DNA of 64,000 nucleotides from Myxococcales bacterium (GTDB lineage Bacteria; Myxococcota_A; Polyangia; Polyangiales; JADJMO01). Of the stretch, positions 21,729 through 31,741 are shown one piece after another. The number at the start of each line of letters is the position of its first letter. The first letter of the stretch is position 1. The stretch lies in contig JADJMO010000026.1 of assembly GCA_016709545.1 (NCBI GenBank), positions 62,001-126,000 on the forward strand, written 5' to 3'. The notes beneath the pieces are model-generated. The model was not told the origin of the DNA. It saw only the letters and a program-made list of their open reading frames with translations, and did no database searches. A program made the position numbers and the translations under genes.

Positions 21729-24503
21729 ATGACGCGGAGCGCTTCGGGTCCTCCGAGTGCGGGTCGCCGCGAACCCGCGAGCAAGCGTGACGCGGCGCCG
21801 TTCGAGGTGCCCGACATCCCCGGCCTCGGCCTGTCCGCCGCGCAGCGCGAGAGCCCGTCGCTCAAGACCCCCTTCATGCGCCAGTGGTTCTCCGCCAAGG
21901 AGCGCTACCCCGACGCGCTGATCTTCTTCCGCATGGGGGATTTCTACGAGCTGTTCCTCGACGACGCCGTGCGCGGCTCGCGGGTGCTCGGGCTCACGCT
22001 CACCTCGCGCAACAAGGGCGAGGCCGACGAGATCCCCATGGCCGGCGCGCCGCACCACAACGCGCACACCTACATCACGCGCGCGCTGTCGCACGGCCTC
22101 TCGGTGGCGATCTGCGAGCAGATGGCCGACCCGGCCAAGTGCAAGGGCATCGTGCCGCGCGAGGTGGTGCGGGTCATCACCCCGGGGCTCGTCGTCGACG
22201 ACAGCGCCCTCGACGCGCGGAGCCACCACTTCCTGGTCGCGCTCGAGCTCGAAGACGACGCGGTCGGCGTGGCCGCGCTCGACCACTCGACCGGTGAGCT
22301 GCTGGTGTGCCAGGTGGAAGACGCGGCCAGCGCCCTCGCGGAGCTCGCGCGCCTCGATCCGCGCGAGCTCCTGCTGTCCCCGACCGCGTACGCGCTCGCC
22401 GAGTCGGTCGCGGCGGTGGTGCCGCGCGCCGCGCTGCGGCGCGACCCCGACGCGATCGAGGACGCCGAGGCGCTGCAGCGCATCGTCCAGCACGTCGGGC
22501 CCGCCGAGGCCGCCGTCGTGGCGCGCGACGTCCCGCGCGTGGCCCGGCGCGCCGTGGCCCGGGCGCTCGCCTACGCGCAGTCTCGCACGCCCTCGGCCAA
22601 GGTCGAGGTGGCGCGGGTCACCGCCTACGATCCGACCGATTCGCTCGTGATGGACGACGCCACCATCGGGCACCTCGAGCTCGTGCGCGGCGTGGACGGC
22701 GACCAGAAGACCACGCTGCTCACCCAGCTCGACGCGACGCGCACGGCCGGCGGCGCGCGCCTGCTGCGGCGGTGGTTGCTCGCGCCGCTGCGCGACGTCG
22801 CGGCCATCCGGCGCCGCCACGACGCCGTCGAGCTGTTCCTCCTCGACGCGCCGGTGCGCGAGGCCCTGCGCGGCCACCTCGGTCGCATCGCCGACCTCGA
22901 GCGGCTCTGCACGCGCGCCGCGCTCGGGCAGGCCAACCCGCGCGACCTCGGCGCCCTCCGCGACGGGATCGCCGAGCTGCCCGCGGTGGCCAGCCTGCTC
23001 GCCCAGATCCGCGACCCACAGGCCGCGGAGGTGCTCGGCCTCGAGCGCCCGCTCGACGTGCTCGACGACCTCCTGCACGAGCTCGCGCGCGCGCTCGTCG
23101 ACGCCCCCCCGGCGCAGGCGCGCGACGGCGGCATCTTCCGCTCCGACCACGATCCGGCGCTCGACGAGCTCGGCGAGCTGCGCAAGTCGGGCGACGCGAT
23201 CCTGCTGCGGCTCGAGGGCCAGCTGCGCGAGGAGAGCGGCATCGCGAACCTCAAGCTGCGCTTCAACAAGGTCTTCGGCTGGTACCTCGAGGTGAGCAAG
23301 ACCCACCTCGAGCGCGTGCCCGCGACCTGGCGCCGCAAGCAGACCGTGGTGAACGGCGAGCGCTACACGACCGACGAGCTCGATGCCCTGCAGGACAAGC
23401 TGCTCTCGGCCGAGGACCGCTACCACGAGCGCGAGCTCGAGCTGTTCGAGGCGCTCAAGGCGTCGGTCGCGCGTTGCAGCGCGCGGCTGCACGACACGGC
23501 GGCGCGGCTCGCGCGCTGGGACGTCGTCTCGGCGCTCGCCGACGTCGCGCATCGGCACGATCACGTGCGGCCCGAGGTCGACGGCACGCTGTCGCTGGTG
23601 CTCGAGGAGTCGCGCCACCCCGTGGTCGAGCGGCTCGCTCCGGCCGGCGGCGCGGGGCGGTTCGTGCCCAACGACGTGCGCGTCTCCGCCGAGCCCGACA
23701 GCGAGCGCCTGCTCGTGATCACCGGGCCCAACATGGCGGGCAAGTCCACGCTCATGCGCCAGGTCGCGCTCGCGTGCATCATGGCCCAGGCCGGCGCGTT
23801 CGTCGCGGCGCGGTCGGCCCGCATCGGCGTCGTCGACCGCGTGATGACCCGGGTCGGCGCGTCGGACAGCCTCGCGCGCGGGGCCTCCACGTTCATGGTC
23901 GAGATGCGCGAGACCGCCGCGATCCTGCGGCGTGCCACCCGCCGCTCGCTGGTGGTGCTCGACGAGATCGGCCGCGGCACCTCCACCTACGACGGCCTCG
24001 CCATCGCCTGGGCCGTGGCCGAGTACCTGCACGACGCGGTCGGCGCGCGCACGCTGTTCGCGACCCACTACCACGAGCTCTGCGAGCTCGCGACGAGCTG
24101 TCCGGGGGTGGGCAACTGGTCGGTCGCCGCCCGCGAGGTGGGCGACGAGGTCGTGTTCCTCCACCGCCTCGTGCAGGGCGGGGCGTCGCGCAGCTACGGC
24201 GTGGCGGTGGCGCGTCTCGCCGGCGTCCCCGAGCCGGTGCTGGCGCGGGCGCGGGCGATCCTCGGCAACCTCGAGCGCGGCGCCACCCTCCCGAGCGGCG
24301 GGCACGCCTCGATGCGCGGCAAGAACGCGCGGGGTGGCATCCAGCTCGACATGTTCGGCGGGGCCCCGGCGGCGGAGCCGGAGCGGCGACCCGCGCGAAT
24401 GCACCCGGCCCTCGATACGTTGCGGCAGGTGGACGTCGATCGTCTCACGCCGATCGAGGCGTGGCAGCTCGTCGCCAAGCTCAAGGGGCTCGCATCGTCA
24501 TGA
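21729..24503 (+). CDS. mutS: DNA mismatch repair ATPase MutS
   Basis: A 924-residue MutS1 that recognises mismatches and recruits MutL. The mismatch-reading motif is FRMGDFYELF (Phe-x-Glu) at about residues 66-75, preceded by TPFMRQWFSAKERYP. The Walker A motif GPNMAGKST is at about 666-674, followed by the Walker B segment LVVLDEIGRGTSTYDG and FATHYHELCEL. A Pro/Arg-rich N-terminal extension of about 40 residues precedes the usual start. The C-terminal part before the dimerisation tail (SGGHASMRGKNARGG) is a short linker. The stop overlaps the start of the next gene by ATGA. Confidence 0.97.
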   Translation: MTRSASGPPSAGRREPASKRDAAPFEVPDIPGLGLSAAQRESPSLKTPFMRQWFSAKERYPDALIFFRMGDFYELFLDDAVRGSRVLGLTLTSRNKGEADEIPMAGAPHHNAHTYITRALSHGLSVAICEQMADPAKCKGIVPREVVRVITPGLVVDDSALDARSHHFLVALELEDDAVGVAALDHSTGELLVCQVEDAASALAELARLDPRELLLSPTAYALAESVAAVVPRAALRRDPDAIEDAEALQRIVQHVGPAEAAVVARDVPRVARRAVARALAYAQSRTPSAKVEVARVTAYDPTDSLVMDDATIGHLELVRGVDGDQKTTLLTQLDATRTAGGARLLRRWLLAPLRDVAAIRRRHDAVELFLLDAPVREALRGHLGRIADLERLCTRAALGQANPRDLGALRDGIAELPAVASLLAQIRDPQAAEVLGLERPLDVLDDLLHELARALVDAPPAQARDGGIFRSDHDPALDELGELRKSGDAILLRLEGQLREESGIANLKLRFNKVFGWYLEVSKTHLERVPATWRRKQTVVNGERYTTDELDALQDKLLSAEDRYHERELELFEALKASVARCSARLHDTAARLARWDVVSALADVAHRHDHVRPEVDGTLSLVLEESRHPVVERLAPAGGAGRFVPNDVRVSAEPDSERLLVITGPNMAGKSTLMRQVALACIMAQAGAFVAARSARIGVVDRVMTRVGASDSLARGASTFMVEMRETAAILRRATRRSLVVLDEIGRGTSTYDGLAIAWAVAEYLHDAVGARTLFATHYHELCELATSCPGVGNWSVAAREVGDEVVFLHRLVQGGASRSYGVAVARLAGVPEPVLARARAILGNLERGATLPSGGHASMRGKNARGGIQLDMFGGAPAAEPERRPARMHPALDTLRQVDVDRLTPIEAWQLVAKLKGLASS

Positions 24504-25045
24504 AACGAACCATCGTCCTCGCGCTCGGTCTGCTCCTCGGGCTCTCCAGCAGCGCTGCGCACGCCGACAAGGGCCTCAAGCGGGTCGGCGTGCTGGGTGG
24601 CTTCACCGGGCTCGCGAGCGAGGGCACGTTCGCCGGGTACGGCGGCGGTCTCACGCTCGGCTACGGCCTCACCGACGCCTGGACGCTGCGCATCGACGCC
24701 ACCGCGAGCAGCAACCAGGCGACGGACAAGGGTGGTCGCAGCCTCGTGCTCGGCCAGAGCATCGGCGCCCAGTACGCGCTCGACATCATCCAGTTCGTGC
24801 CGTACTTCGGCGTCTACGCGGGGATCTACGAGCTCCGTGGCGGCGGCCTCAAGAGCATGCAGCTCAAGCCCGCCCTCTCGCTCGGCGTGGGCCTCGACTG
24901 GATCGTGAGCCGCTCGTTCACCGTCGGCGCCGACCTCCGCGTGCACGCGCTCCCGGCCGACTTCGTCGGCTCGCCGACCGACCCGACGCCGTTCTACCAG
25001 ACGACCATGCTCAAGGGTGAGTACACCTGGGGCTGGTTCGATTGA
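24500..25045 (+). CDS. Small outer-membrane beta-barrel protein
   Basis: A 181-residue exported protein. The signal peptide (LALGLLLGLSSSAAHA) is cleaved near residue 22. The remainder is alternating amphipathic strands with aromatic girdle residues (GGLTLGYGLTDAWTLRIDAT, GAQYALDIIQFVPYFGVYAG) and ends in a strand closing with Trp-Phe-Asp, as in 8-stranded outer-membrane barrels (OmpA/OmpW-like). It overlaps the mutS stop by ATGA, so it is co-translated with a DNA repair gene, which is an odd pairing. A hairpin follows at 25068. Confidence 0.8.
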   Translation: MKRTIVLALGLLLGLSSSAAHADKGLKRVGVLGGFTGLASEGTFAGYGGGLTLGYGLTDAWTLRIDATASSNQATDKGGRSLVLGQSIGAQYALDIIQFVPYFGVYAGIYELRGGGLKSMQLKPALSLGVGLDWIVSRSFTVGADLRVHALPADFVGSPTDPTPFYQTTMLKGEYTWGWFD

Positions 25046-25067
25046 GGGCCCGTCCAAGGATGCCCCC

Positions 25068-25087
25068 GGGCTGAAGCCCTTCAGCCC
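25068..25087 (+). terminator. Hairpin after the beta-barrel gene
   Basis: GGGCTGAA / TTCAGCCC with a 4-nt loop, followed by CCATTCTTCG. A likely end for the mutS operon; also a second copy of the palindrome seen at 14710. Confidence 0.55.
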
Positions 25088-25131
25088 CATTCTTCGAGAT
25101 GTTTCGAGCGTATGCCTCGAGACGCGCGGAC

Positions 25132-25163
25132 AAAAACACAGAAGCCCGCGGTGAAGCGGGCTT
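25132..25163 (-). terminator. Intrinsic terminator of the rplM-rpsI operon
   Basis: Read on the minus strand: stem AAGCCCGC / GCGGGCTT with a 6-nt loop, then CTGTGTTTTTG. The stem plus T-run sits 22 nt after the rpsI stop. Confidence 0.85.
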
Positions 25164-25184
25164 GCTGGGCGGACAGCGGAGCGA

Positions 25185-25583
25185 CTAGCGCTTGCTGTAC
25201 TGGAAGCGCTTGCGGGCGCCGGGGCGACCGTACTTCTTGCGCTCGACCTTGCGGCTGTCGCGGGTGAGGAATCCAGCGCGCTTGAGGCTCGGGCGGCGCT
25301 CGCCGTCGGCCGCGCAGAGAGCGCGGGAGATGCCGTGACGCACGGCCTCGGCCTGGGCCGAGGTGCCGCCGCCGCGGACGTTGACGAAGACGTCGAACTG
25401 GTCGACGGCCTCGAGCAGCTCGAGCGGCTGCTTGACGATCATGCGCGAGGTCTCGCGGACGAAGTAGTCCTCGAAGGTGCGCTTGTTGACGGAGATCTTG
25501 CCGGTGCCCGGCATGATCCAGACGCGAGCGCTCGCGCACTTGCGCTTGCCGGTGGCATAGGTGCGGTTGTCAGTGGTTGCCAT
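25185..25583 (-). CDS. rpsI: 30S ribosomal protein S9
   Basis: A 132-residue S9. Conserved blocks: [24 protein letters not shown] near the N-terminus, [23 protein letters not shown] in the middle and the C-terminal basic tail ending RKRFQYSKR, whose Lys-Arg end reaches the P-site tRNA. The start ([12 protein letters not shown]) is 17 bp after the rplM stop. It forms the classical rplM-rpsI operon and is followed by an intrinsic terminator. Confidence 0.98.
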   Translation of the reverse strand: MATTDNRTYATGKRKCASARVWIMPGTGKISVNKRTFEDYFVRETSRMIVKQPLELLEAVDQFDVFVNVRGGGTSAQAEAVRHGISRALCAADGERRPSLKRAGFLTRDSRKVERKKYGRPGARKRFQYSKR

Positions 25584-25600
25584 CTTGTTCGACTCGCGGC

Positions 25601-26050
25601 TCAGAGCTTGATCGGGAGGGGCTGGGGCTTCTGCGCCGCGTGCGGGTGATCCGCGGTGGCGTAGACGTGGAGCTTCTTGATCATCTGCCGACCGAGCACG
25701 TTGTGCGGCAGCATGCCCTTGACGGCCTTCTCGATCGGAAGGGTCGGGTGATCGACGAGCACCTTGCGGTACGGGGTCGCCTTGAAGCCGCCGGGGATCG
25801 CCGAGTGGCGCCACCAGAACTTCTTGTCGAGCTTCTGGCCGGTCAGGCCGACCTTGTCCGCGTTCACGACGACGACGAAGTCGCCCGTGTCCACGTGGGG
25901 GGTGTAGGTGGCCTTGTGCTTGCCGCGAAGCACACGCGCGATCTCGGAAGCGAGCCGACCGAGCGGCTTGCCGGATGCGTCGACCACGAACCACTGGCGG
26001 GACGCTTGGGCGCTGGCCGCGTTGGCAAAGAACGTCGTACCTTGGGACAT
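25601..26050 (-). CDS. rplM: 50S ribosomal protein L13
   Basis: A 149-residue L13. Conserved features: [46 protein letters not shown], then [23 protein letters not shown] and [17 protein letters not shown] lies about 8 nt before the ATG, a normal ribosome-binding site. First gene of the rplM-rpsI operon. Confidence 0.98.
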   Translation of the reverse strand: MSQGTTFFANAASAQASRQWFVVDASGKPLGRLASEIARVLRGKHKATYTPHVDTGDFVVVVNADKVGLTGQKLDKKFWWRHSAIPGGFKATPYRKVLVDHPTLPIEKAVKGMLPHNVLGRQMIKKLHVYATADHPHAAQKPQPLPIKL

Positions 26051-26148
26051 CGAACGAGCTCCTGGAACCCCGTCGAGGACAGGGGGGCGGAACCCTAGGA
26101 GACCGCGCGGGCCTTGTCAACCCATCGGCGGAAGGATTCTCGAGGGGG

Positions 26149-27612
26149 CTAGAACGTGCCCGCGACGCCCACCGTCCCGACCCCGAAGACAGGCAGAATC
26201 GTGGGCGAACGGCCCGATTTCGCGGGCGTCGGCGTCGCGGTCTCGCGCGTCGCGAAGAACGCGAGCACGCCCCCGAGCGCGGTGCCGCCGAGGACCGCCG
26301 AGAGGAACACGCGCGTGCGCCCGGTGGTCTCCTCGCGGAACACGAGCGGGCTCGCGAGCGAGGCGCCGCCGAGCGCCCCGAGGAGCGCGCCGAGGTCGAT
26401 CAGCATGACCCGCTGCACCGACGTCGTGAGCAGGCCCGCGGCCACGCCGCCGCCGAGCAGGCCGAGGCCCGTGCCGAGGCCGAGGCCGGTGTACGGCGTC
26501 TGCTTCAGGGTGCCACGCGACAGCATGTCGACCGAGCTCCCGACGAGCAGGCCGAGCGCCGCGCCCGAGTGGACGATCGCCGCGTCGCCGTCGTCGTAGC
26601 GGGTGACCGCGAGGCCCGTGATGGCCGCGCCGGTGCCGAGGAGGCCGCCGAGCAGGCCGATCGCGGGGCGCTCCGACTCGGGCTGGAGGTTGCGGCCCGC
26701 CGCGATGTTGAGGCCGGCCACCACGCCCCACCAGCCGCCCGCGGCGAGGGTCCACGCCGCGCCCGGGGTGAGGTCCCACTCCTCGGCCGCGAGCAGCGAG
26801 GCGCCGAGGCCGATGCCCCCACCGAGCGCGAGCAGTGGGTAGAGGAGCCGCGGGTCGTCCGACGCCGAGCGGCTGTAGATCGAGTAGGCGCCGTAGAGAC
26901 CGAGCAGGGTGCTCGACGCCGCGAGCACGGGCCGACCCTTCGAGCGCCCCGCCTCTTCTTGCGGGCGCGGCTCGGCGTCGTCGGGGGTGGGCTTGCCGGG
27001 CGAGGCGCCGAGCTTCATCTGGACGAAGTCGCGCAGCATCAGGATCGCCCGCGTCGCGAGCTGCTTGCCGTCGACCTTCTCGACGCGCAAGAGCACCGTC
27101 GTCGACTTCGGCGGCACGGCGAGGATGCGCAGCACGAACGTGTCGCCGCCCGTCGGCTCGAGCCGCGGCGAGATCGCCCAGTGCCCCTCTGCCGCCGAGG
27201 TCAACAGATCGAGATCGCGCGCGCCGTCGCCGGTGAGGGTGGTGCCGAGATCGAGGGCGAGCCCCAGGTCTTGCGCGGCCTCTCGCAAGGCCGCCTCGAG
27301 CTCCTTGGTGCGCGCGAGCCACGGGTCGGTCGGGAGCACCCGCCGCAGGAGCTCCTTGCTCTTCTCGACGGCGAGCGGTGGCACGAGCACGGGCCCGAGG
27401 ACCGCGTGCACGGCGGCGGACTCCGTCGACCCCTTGGCGGAGGCGGGCCCAGCGGAGGCGGGCCCAGCGGAGGCGGGCGCGGCCGAAGATGCAGCCGGGG
27501 CAGGCGTGGCGACGGTCTCGTCGGCGCGCGCGCTCCTGCCGCCGAGCGCGACCCAGGAGGCCACGCACGCCGCGCCGACGACGCCTAGAACATCACGGTG
27601 CCGGAAACCCAC
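26149..27612 (-). CDS. Exported membrane-associated protein of unknown function
   Basis: A 487-residue protein starting at GTG 27612, inside the last 28 bp of the preceding beta-barrel gene, so translation is probably coupled. The signal peptide ([23 protein letters not shown]) is followed by an Ala/Pro/Ser linker and a soluble region to about residue 200. The C-terminal half is a long series of Gly/Leu/Ala-rich hydrophobic segments ([40 protein letters not shown]) which could be an outer-membrane barrel or helical hairpins. No family is recognised. It probably works with the barrel protein encoded just upstream. Confidence 0.65.
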   Translation of the reverse strand: MGFRHRDVLGVVGAACVASWVALGGRSARADETVATPAPAASSAAPASAGPASAGPASAKGSTESAAVHAVLGPVLVPPLAVEKSKELLRRVLPTDPWLARTKELEAALREAAQDLGLALDLGTTLTGDGARDLDLLTSAAEGHWAISPRLEPTGGDTFVLRILAVPPKSTTVLLRVEKVDGKQLATRAILMLRDFVQMKLGASPGKPTPDDAEPRPQEEAGRSKGRPVLAASSTLLGLYGAYSIYSRSASDDPRLLYPLLALGGGIGLGASLLAAEEWDLTPGAAWTLAAGGWWGVVAGLNIAAGRNLQPESERPAIGLLGGLLGTGAAITGLAVTRYDDGDAAIVHSGAALGLLVGSSVDMLSRGTLKQTPYTGLGLGTGLGLLGGGVAAGLLTTSVQRVMLIDLGALLGALGGASLASPLVFREETTGRTRVFLSAVLGGTALGGVLAFFATRETATPTPAKSGRSPTILPVFGVGTVGVAGTF

Positions 27613-29171
27613 GCGTCCCACAGGTAGCTCTCCGTGACGCGGAAGCGCCCACCCGGCAGGTCGATGGCCGGACGGTGGTTCGGGTTGGGGGAACCGGTGA
27701 CGGTGACGCTGCCGACGGAGGAGCCAGCGCCCTTGCAGCGCCCGGCGGCGCCGACCTCGGGGGAGAAGTCGGGGTTGCAGGCGTCGCTCGCGCTGACGAG
27801 GTGCGCCTGCGTATAGGTGAAGCCGCCCCCGAAGTTGAAGCGAATGAACTCGGCCGCGTAGATGATGAAGCCGATGTGACCGCCGAACGAGCCGTGGGCC
27901 TCGACGTCGGTGACGCCGGTGAAGCCGAACGGGCGGCCGTAGTCGCCGGTGCTCCCGCCCTTGCCGTCGGAGACGTAGCGAGCGGGGTTGGTCGCCACCA
28001 GCGAGGATGCGTTCGAGCTGCCGAGCGCGTCGAACAGCGGGGTGTAGTCGCGGCCCTGCGAGATGTACTTGCCGTTGAAGCGCAGGTCGATGGTGAAGCG
28101 CTGGAACTGCTCGCGGTTCTCCCACGGGTGGATCATCAGGCCGCCGACGAGCCCGCCCTGCAGGGGCGGTCGGTTGCTGATGATCCCCTCGAGGTCGCCG
28201 TAGTTGCCCATGTCCGTGTTGGCCTTCTGCCACTCGGCCATGAACCAGAAGCCGCCGTAGGGCTCGACGTAGCGGTAGCGGTTGGAGGCGATCGCGCCGA
28301 AGCGGATCGCGTTGGTGCCGCGGGAGATGCCCGGCGAGCGCGCGCCGACGTTGGGGTTGCGCACCCAGCGCCCGCCCACGAACTGCGGCGGCGCGTTCAC
28401 GTCGGCGTTGAGGCCGGGGCACTGCGCGTACTTGGCGCCGGGCGCGAGCTTGAAGTTGGCGACCACGTCGTCGGGCACGTTGTCGGGGTTGGCGTTGCAG
28501 GCGTGCAGGGGCTCGCCGACGCCGAACCGGCCCTCGAGCTCGAGGGTGAAGGTGGGCTTGGACGAGTCGCGCCACTGGTTGAAGATGCTCCAGCGGAGGC
28601 CGACCGCGATGTAGTCGATGCCGCTGCGGTTCGGCGACTCGAACGGCACCTTGAACATCGGCAGGCCGGTGGCCGGGTCGGACACGCGCCCGAAGTTGGC
28701 GTTCACGCCCTTGGCGCTGCCGTCGAGGTCGTCGAGGCTGCGCGAGTCGCTGAGGATCAGCGGGACGCGGATGAACGCCGCGAGGTCGTGGAAGATGCCG
28801 ATGTCCGCGCGGAGGTTGAGCGTCGTGATGTCGTGGCGGTAGGTGGCGACGTTCTCGATGTTGTGGACGAAGCCACCCGTGGACTCTTGCCCGTCGGGTC
28901 CGAGGTTGCTCTCGCGCTTGATCTTCCCGCGCTCCCACGACTGGTGGATGCCGAGCGAGAGGTTGAGATCGAACGGGTCGCCCTTGGCGGTGTCGAAGGC
29001 GTCGACGACGTCGACGACCTCACCGGGCTCGGCGAGCAGGGTGGGCTCGGTGGGCTTCACCGGCTCGTCGGCGCGAGCTTCACTACCCACGAACAGCGCG
29101 GGACCCATGACCAACCCGCCGAAGGCGAGCAGAGACAGGACCCGGGGCGAAGGAAGGGGAGAGGCCCGCAT
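27585..29171 (-). CDS. Outer-membrane beta-barrel protein
   Basis: A 528-residue exported protein. Signal peptide ending SEARA near residue 34, then many amphipathic strands separated by Gly/Asp/Asn-rich loops (FDLNLSLGIHQSW, IDYIAVGLRWSIFN, FTLELEGRFGVGEP, GGHIGFIIYAAEFIRFNFGGGFTY) and a C-terminal strand ending SGTVMF with the terminal Phe used by the BAM machinery. Four Cys lie in the predicted loops. The size suggests a barrel of 16 or more strands; transported substrate unknown. TAGCGT about 11 nt before the ATG may be its -10, giving a very short leader. Confidence 0.78.
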   Translation of the reverse strand: MRASPLPSPRVLSLLAFGGLVMGPALFVGSEARADEPVKPTEPTLLAEPGEVVDVVDAFDTAKGDPFDLNLSLGIHQSWERGKIKRESNLGPDGQESTGGFVHNIENVATYRHDITTLNLRADIGIFHDLAAFIRVPLILSDSRSLDDLDGSAKGVNANFGRVSDPATGLPMFKVPFESPNRSGIDYIAVGLRWSIFNQWRDSSKPTFTLELEGRFGVGEPLHACNANPDNVPDDVVANFKLAPGAKYAQCPGLNADVNAPPQFVGGRWVRNPNVGARSPGISRGTNAIRFGAIASNRYRYVEPYGGFWFMAEWQKANTDMGNYGDLEGIISNRPPLQGGLVGGLMIHPWENREQFQRFTIDLRFNGKYISQGRDYTPLFDALGSSNASSLVATNPARYVSDGKGGSTGDYGRPFGFTGVTDVEAHGSFGGHIGFIIYAAEFIRFNFGGGFTYTQAHLVSASDACNPDFSPEVGAAGRCKGAGSSVGSVTVTGSPNPNHRPAIDLPGGRFRVTESYLWDAWVSGTVMF

Positions 29172-29283
29172 CGGAGGTCACCACGCTAAAGGGCCGGGCT
29201 TCGCCCTGTCAACCAAGCGATTCGCACCTGAACAGGCGCTCGCTTCCCGTGCCAGCGCGGTGCAAGTGCGGGCCTCGGACCGC

Positions 29284-30345
29284 CTATTTTCCGGGAGAAG
29301 GGCTCGCCGAAGGGGCCGGGGCCGGGCTCGGAGCGGCCGCGGCGGCGTCCACGGACCCGTCGGAGCCCGCGTCGAGGAGCGGGCTGCCCGGGGGCAGGAC
29401 CCACACCGAGGCCGCGACGGCGAGGTGCGAGGTGAGCCCGGCGTAGGTGACCCGCTTGCAGGCGGTGGCGGCGATCTTCTCGCCGGCCTTGGTCCACGCG
29501 TCGCAGGCGAGCGCGTAGGCGCCGGCGAACGCGCAGTCGAGCGAGCGCTCGCGGGCGTGCTTGATCTGCTGGGCGGTGAGGATGCCGATCGAGGCCGCCG
29601 GGAGCGGCGGGCCCGCGTCCTTGGTCAGGCCGAGCAGCATCGACTCCGCCGAGGCCACGGCCGTGACCTGCACGCCGCAGCGGGTGATCAAGGTGGCGCC
29701 CTCCTCGTAGCGCTTGAAGGCCCCCTTGGCGCCCGGGTCGACCGTGCGCGACTGGTCGAGGTTGGTGAACGTGGCCGAGTCTTCGGCGTCGTACGTGCTC
29801 GCCTCGACCCCGGCGTGCACCTTCACGGAGGCCTTGCCGATGATCGCGACGAAGCCCGGCGTCGCGAGGTAGAGCTCGGCGCCCGGGCGCACGTTGGAGT
29901 TGCGGTCGGTGGAGGCGTCGCCGTCGGCCAGGAGCACCGCGTCGGGCTCGGCGTGCGTGCACGGGCGGAACGTGGCCGGGCCCTTGATGGTCACCTCGTG
30001 GCCCGTGCGGCGCACGCTGAGCGTGAGGGAGGCACCCGTGGGCACGACGATCGGCACAGGGGCCTCGGACACGTCGTCCCCGGGCTGGAACCACGCGCCA
30101 CCGCCTGGTGGGGGCGTCGCGTAGGCGACGACGCAGACCGGGGGCCGGGTCGACGGCTTGGGCGCGGTGCTGGAGGCGGCGGCGAGGGCGTCGCCGTCGG
30201 GGCCGATCGGCGGCGCCGTGGTGGCGGGCCCGGGGGGCTTGGGCTTGCGATCGCAGGCCACGCCGAGGAACAGGAGGGCGAGCGGCCCGAAGGCCACCGC
30301 CACGCACGCGAGTCGGCCCAACCTCGGCAACCGAGCGGCGCGCAT
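29284..30345 (-). CDS. FecR-like exported lipoprotein
   Basis: A 353-residue protein with a signal peptide and lipobox GVAC (about residue 29), then a Pro/Ala linker. The segment at about 150-245 (GAELYLATPGFVAIIGKASVKVHAGVEASTYDAEDSATF) resembles a FecR/LPS-assembly-type beta domain that scaffolds signalling or polymer proteins. The tail is Ala/Pro/Ser-rich. The start shares one base with the stop of the PP2C-cNMP gene (TGATG), so the two are translationally coupled and may belong to one signalling unit. Confidence 0.7.
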   Translation of the reverse strand: MRAARLPRLGRLACVAVAFGPLALLFLGVACDRKPKPPGPATTAPPIGPDGDALAAASSTAPKPSTRPPVCVVAYATPPPGGGAWFQPGDDVSEAPVPIVVPTGASLTLSVRRTGHEVTIKGPATFRPCTHAEPDAVLLADGDASTDRNSNVRPGAELYLATPGFVAIIGKASVKVHAGVEASTYDAEDSATFTNLDQSRTVDPGAKGAFKRYEEGATLITRCGVQVTAVASAESMLLGLTKDAGPPLPAASIGILTAQQIKHARERSLDCAFAGAYALACDAWTKAGEKIAATACKRVTYAGLTSHLAVAASVWVLPPGSPLLDAGSDGSVDAAAAAPSPAPAPSASPSPGK

Positions 30346-31676
30346 CACAGGACCCGCTGCTGCGGCCCGGTCGGCGAGTCGTCGTCGATCTCGGGGAAGA
30401 TCTCGGCCGTGATGTCCTCGGCCTGCGCCTCCTCCTTGGCGGTGCGCAGCTCGCGGCTGGTCTGGTCGAGGCGGTCGGCGAGCACGCCGAGGAACTGCCA
30501 GAGGATCTTGATCGCGAGCTCGTGCTCGCGGCGCAGGATGTCGAAGAAATCGGCGCGCCGGATGGCGACGAGCTCGCTCGGCACCTCGGCGATCACGCTC
30601 GCCGAGCGCGGCACGGCGCGGATGAGGGCCATCTCGCCCACGTGCTCGCCGGGGCCGAGCGTGGTGAGCGTGGCCTCGCCGCGGACGACGGCGACGCGGC
30701 CCGTCAGCACGACGAACAGCTCGTCGCCCTTCTCGCCCTCCTTCATGATGTAGGCGCCGCGCTCGTACTCGCGAATCTCGGCGGCCTGCATCACGCGGAG
30801 CAGCTCGCGCTCGGTGAGGCGCGAGAACAGGGCCATCTTGGCGAGGATCTCGCGCTTCTGGGTGAGCTTGCGCGCGCGGACCTTGTCGGACTCGTTGGCC
30901 TCGACGCGGACCAGGATGCCCGTGATGTTGTCCTTGCCGCCGGCCTCGTTGGCGAAGTCGATGAGCGCCTGGGCGGCGGTCTCGGCGGGCGTGTCGCGGA
31001 GGATCTCGGTGAGGCGGTCGTTGCCGTCGAGGTAGCCGTGCAGGCCGTCGGAGCAGAGGAGGTAGGTATCGCCGGGCAGCACCTCGATGGCGAGGGTGTC
31101 GACCTCGACGCGCTCGTAGACGCCGACCGCGCGGGTGATGGCGTTCTTGTGGGCGACCTTCTCGATCTGCTCGCGGGAGAGCTTTCCGCGCTTGATCAGC
31201 TCGTTGAAGACGGTGTGGTCCTCGGTGACCTGCTGCTGGCGACCCTCGCGCACGAGGTAGATGCGCGAGTCGCCGACGTGGGCGATGAAGCCCTTGTTGC
31301 CGAGGAACAGCATCGCCGAGAGGGTGGTGCCCATGCCGCGCTTGCCGGTGTCGGCGGCGGCCTCCTCGTGGATGCGGGCGCAGGCGCGCTGCACGGCGAA
31401 CTCGAGCAGGTTGAGCACCTCGCGCGCCGAGACCTTGGCCGCGCCCGACGCGCCCTGCTCGTAGTCGTCGATCAGCTGGCGCTGCTTGCGCACCTCTTCG
31501 TGCACCGTGCGCACCGCGAGCGCGCTCGCCACCTCGCCCGCCGCGTGCCCGCCCATGCCGTCGGCCACCACGAACATCGCGAGCTTCTTGTCGACGAGGT
31601 AGTTGTCCTCGTTGTGCTCGCGGACGCGCCCGACGTCCGTGGCGGCGAAGAAGCGGATTCCGTCGGAGAGGGGCAT
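30345..31676 (-). CDS. PP2C-type protein phosphatase fused to a cyclic-nucleotide-binding domain
   Basis: A 443-residue fusion. Residues about 5-255 are a PPM/PP2C Ser/Thr phosphatase: the metal-binding motifs include TDVGRVREHNEDN, FVVADGMGGH, GTTLSAMLFLGNKGFIAHVGDSR, LCSDGLHGYL and GGKDNITGILVRV. Residues about 275-400 are a cNMP-binding domain (FSRLTERELLRVMQ, ERGAYIMKEGEKGDELFVVLTGRVAVVR, GEMALIRAVPRSASVIA). It would dephosphorylate targets of the Hanks kinases, possibly under cAMP or cGMP control. The start at 31676 is fixed by AGGAG 8 nt upstream. Confidence 0.93.
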   Translation of the reverse strand: MPLSDGIRFFAATDVGRVREHNEDNYLVDKKLAMFVVADGMGGHAAGEVASALAVRTVHEEVRKQRQLIDDYEQGASGAAKVSAREVLNLLEFAVQRACARIHEEAAADTGKRGMGTTLSAMLFLGNKGFIAHVGDSRIYLVREGRQQQVTEDHTVFNELIKRGKLSREQIEKVAHKNAITRAVGVYERVEVDTLAIEVLPGDTYLLCSDGLHGYLDGNDRLTEILRDTPAETAAQALIDFANEAGGKDNITGILVRVEANESDKVRARKLTQKREILAKMALFSRLTERELLRVMQAAEIREYERGAYIMKEGEKGDELFVVLTGRVAVVRGEATLTTLGPGEHVGEMALIRAVPRSASVIAEVPSELVAIRRADFFDILRREHELAIKILWQFLGVLADRLDQTSRELRTAKEEAQAEDITAEIFPEIDDDSPTGPQQRVL

Positions 31677-31728
31677 CGGGGTCTCCTGGTCGTAACATGA
31701 CCGGCGACCGCACGGGAACCGCCCGCGG

Positions 31729-31734
31729 TATGCT
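31729..31734 (+). promoter_or_regulatory. Candidate -10 box (TATGCT) for the downstream membrane protein
   Basis: TATGCT ends 7 nt before the ATG at 31742, fitting a leaderless transcript and favouring that start over ones at 31697 or 31730, which would lie upstream of the predicted transcription start. Confidence 0.45.
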
Positions 31735-31741
31735 CGCGTCC

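Noticed and set aside
18795..24404. Long antisense frame opposite the surface lipoprotein and mutS genes
   Set aside because: High-GC shadow with no family motifs; the sense genes are clear.
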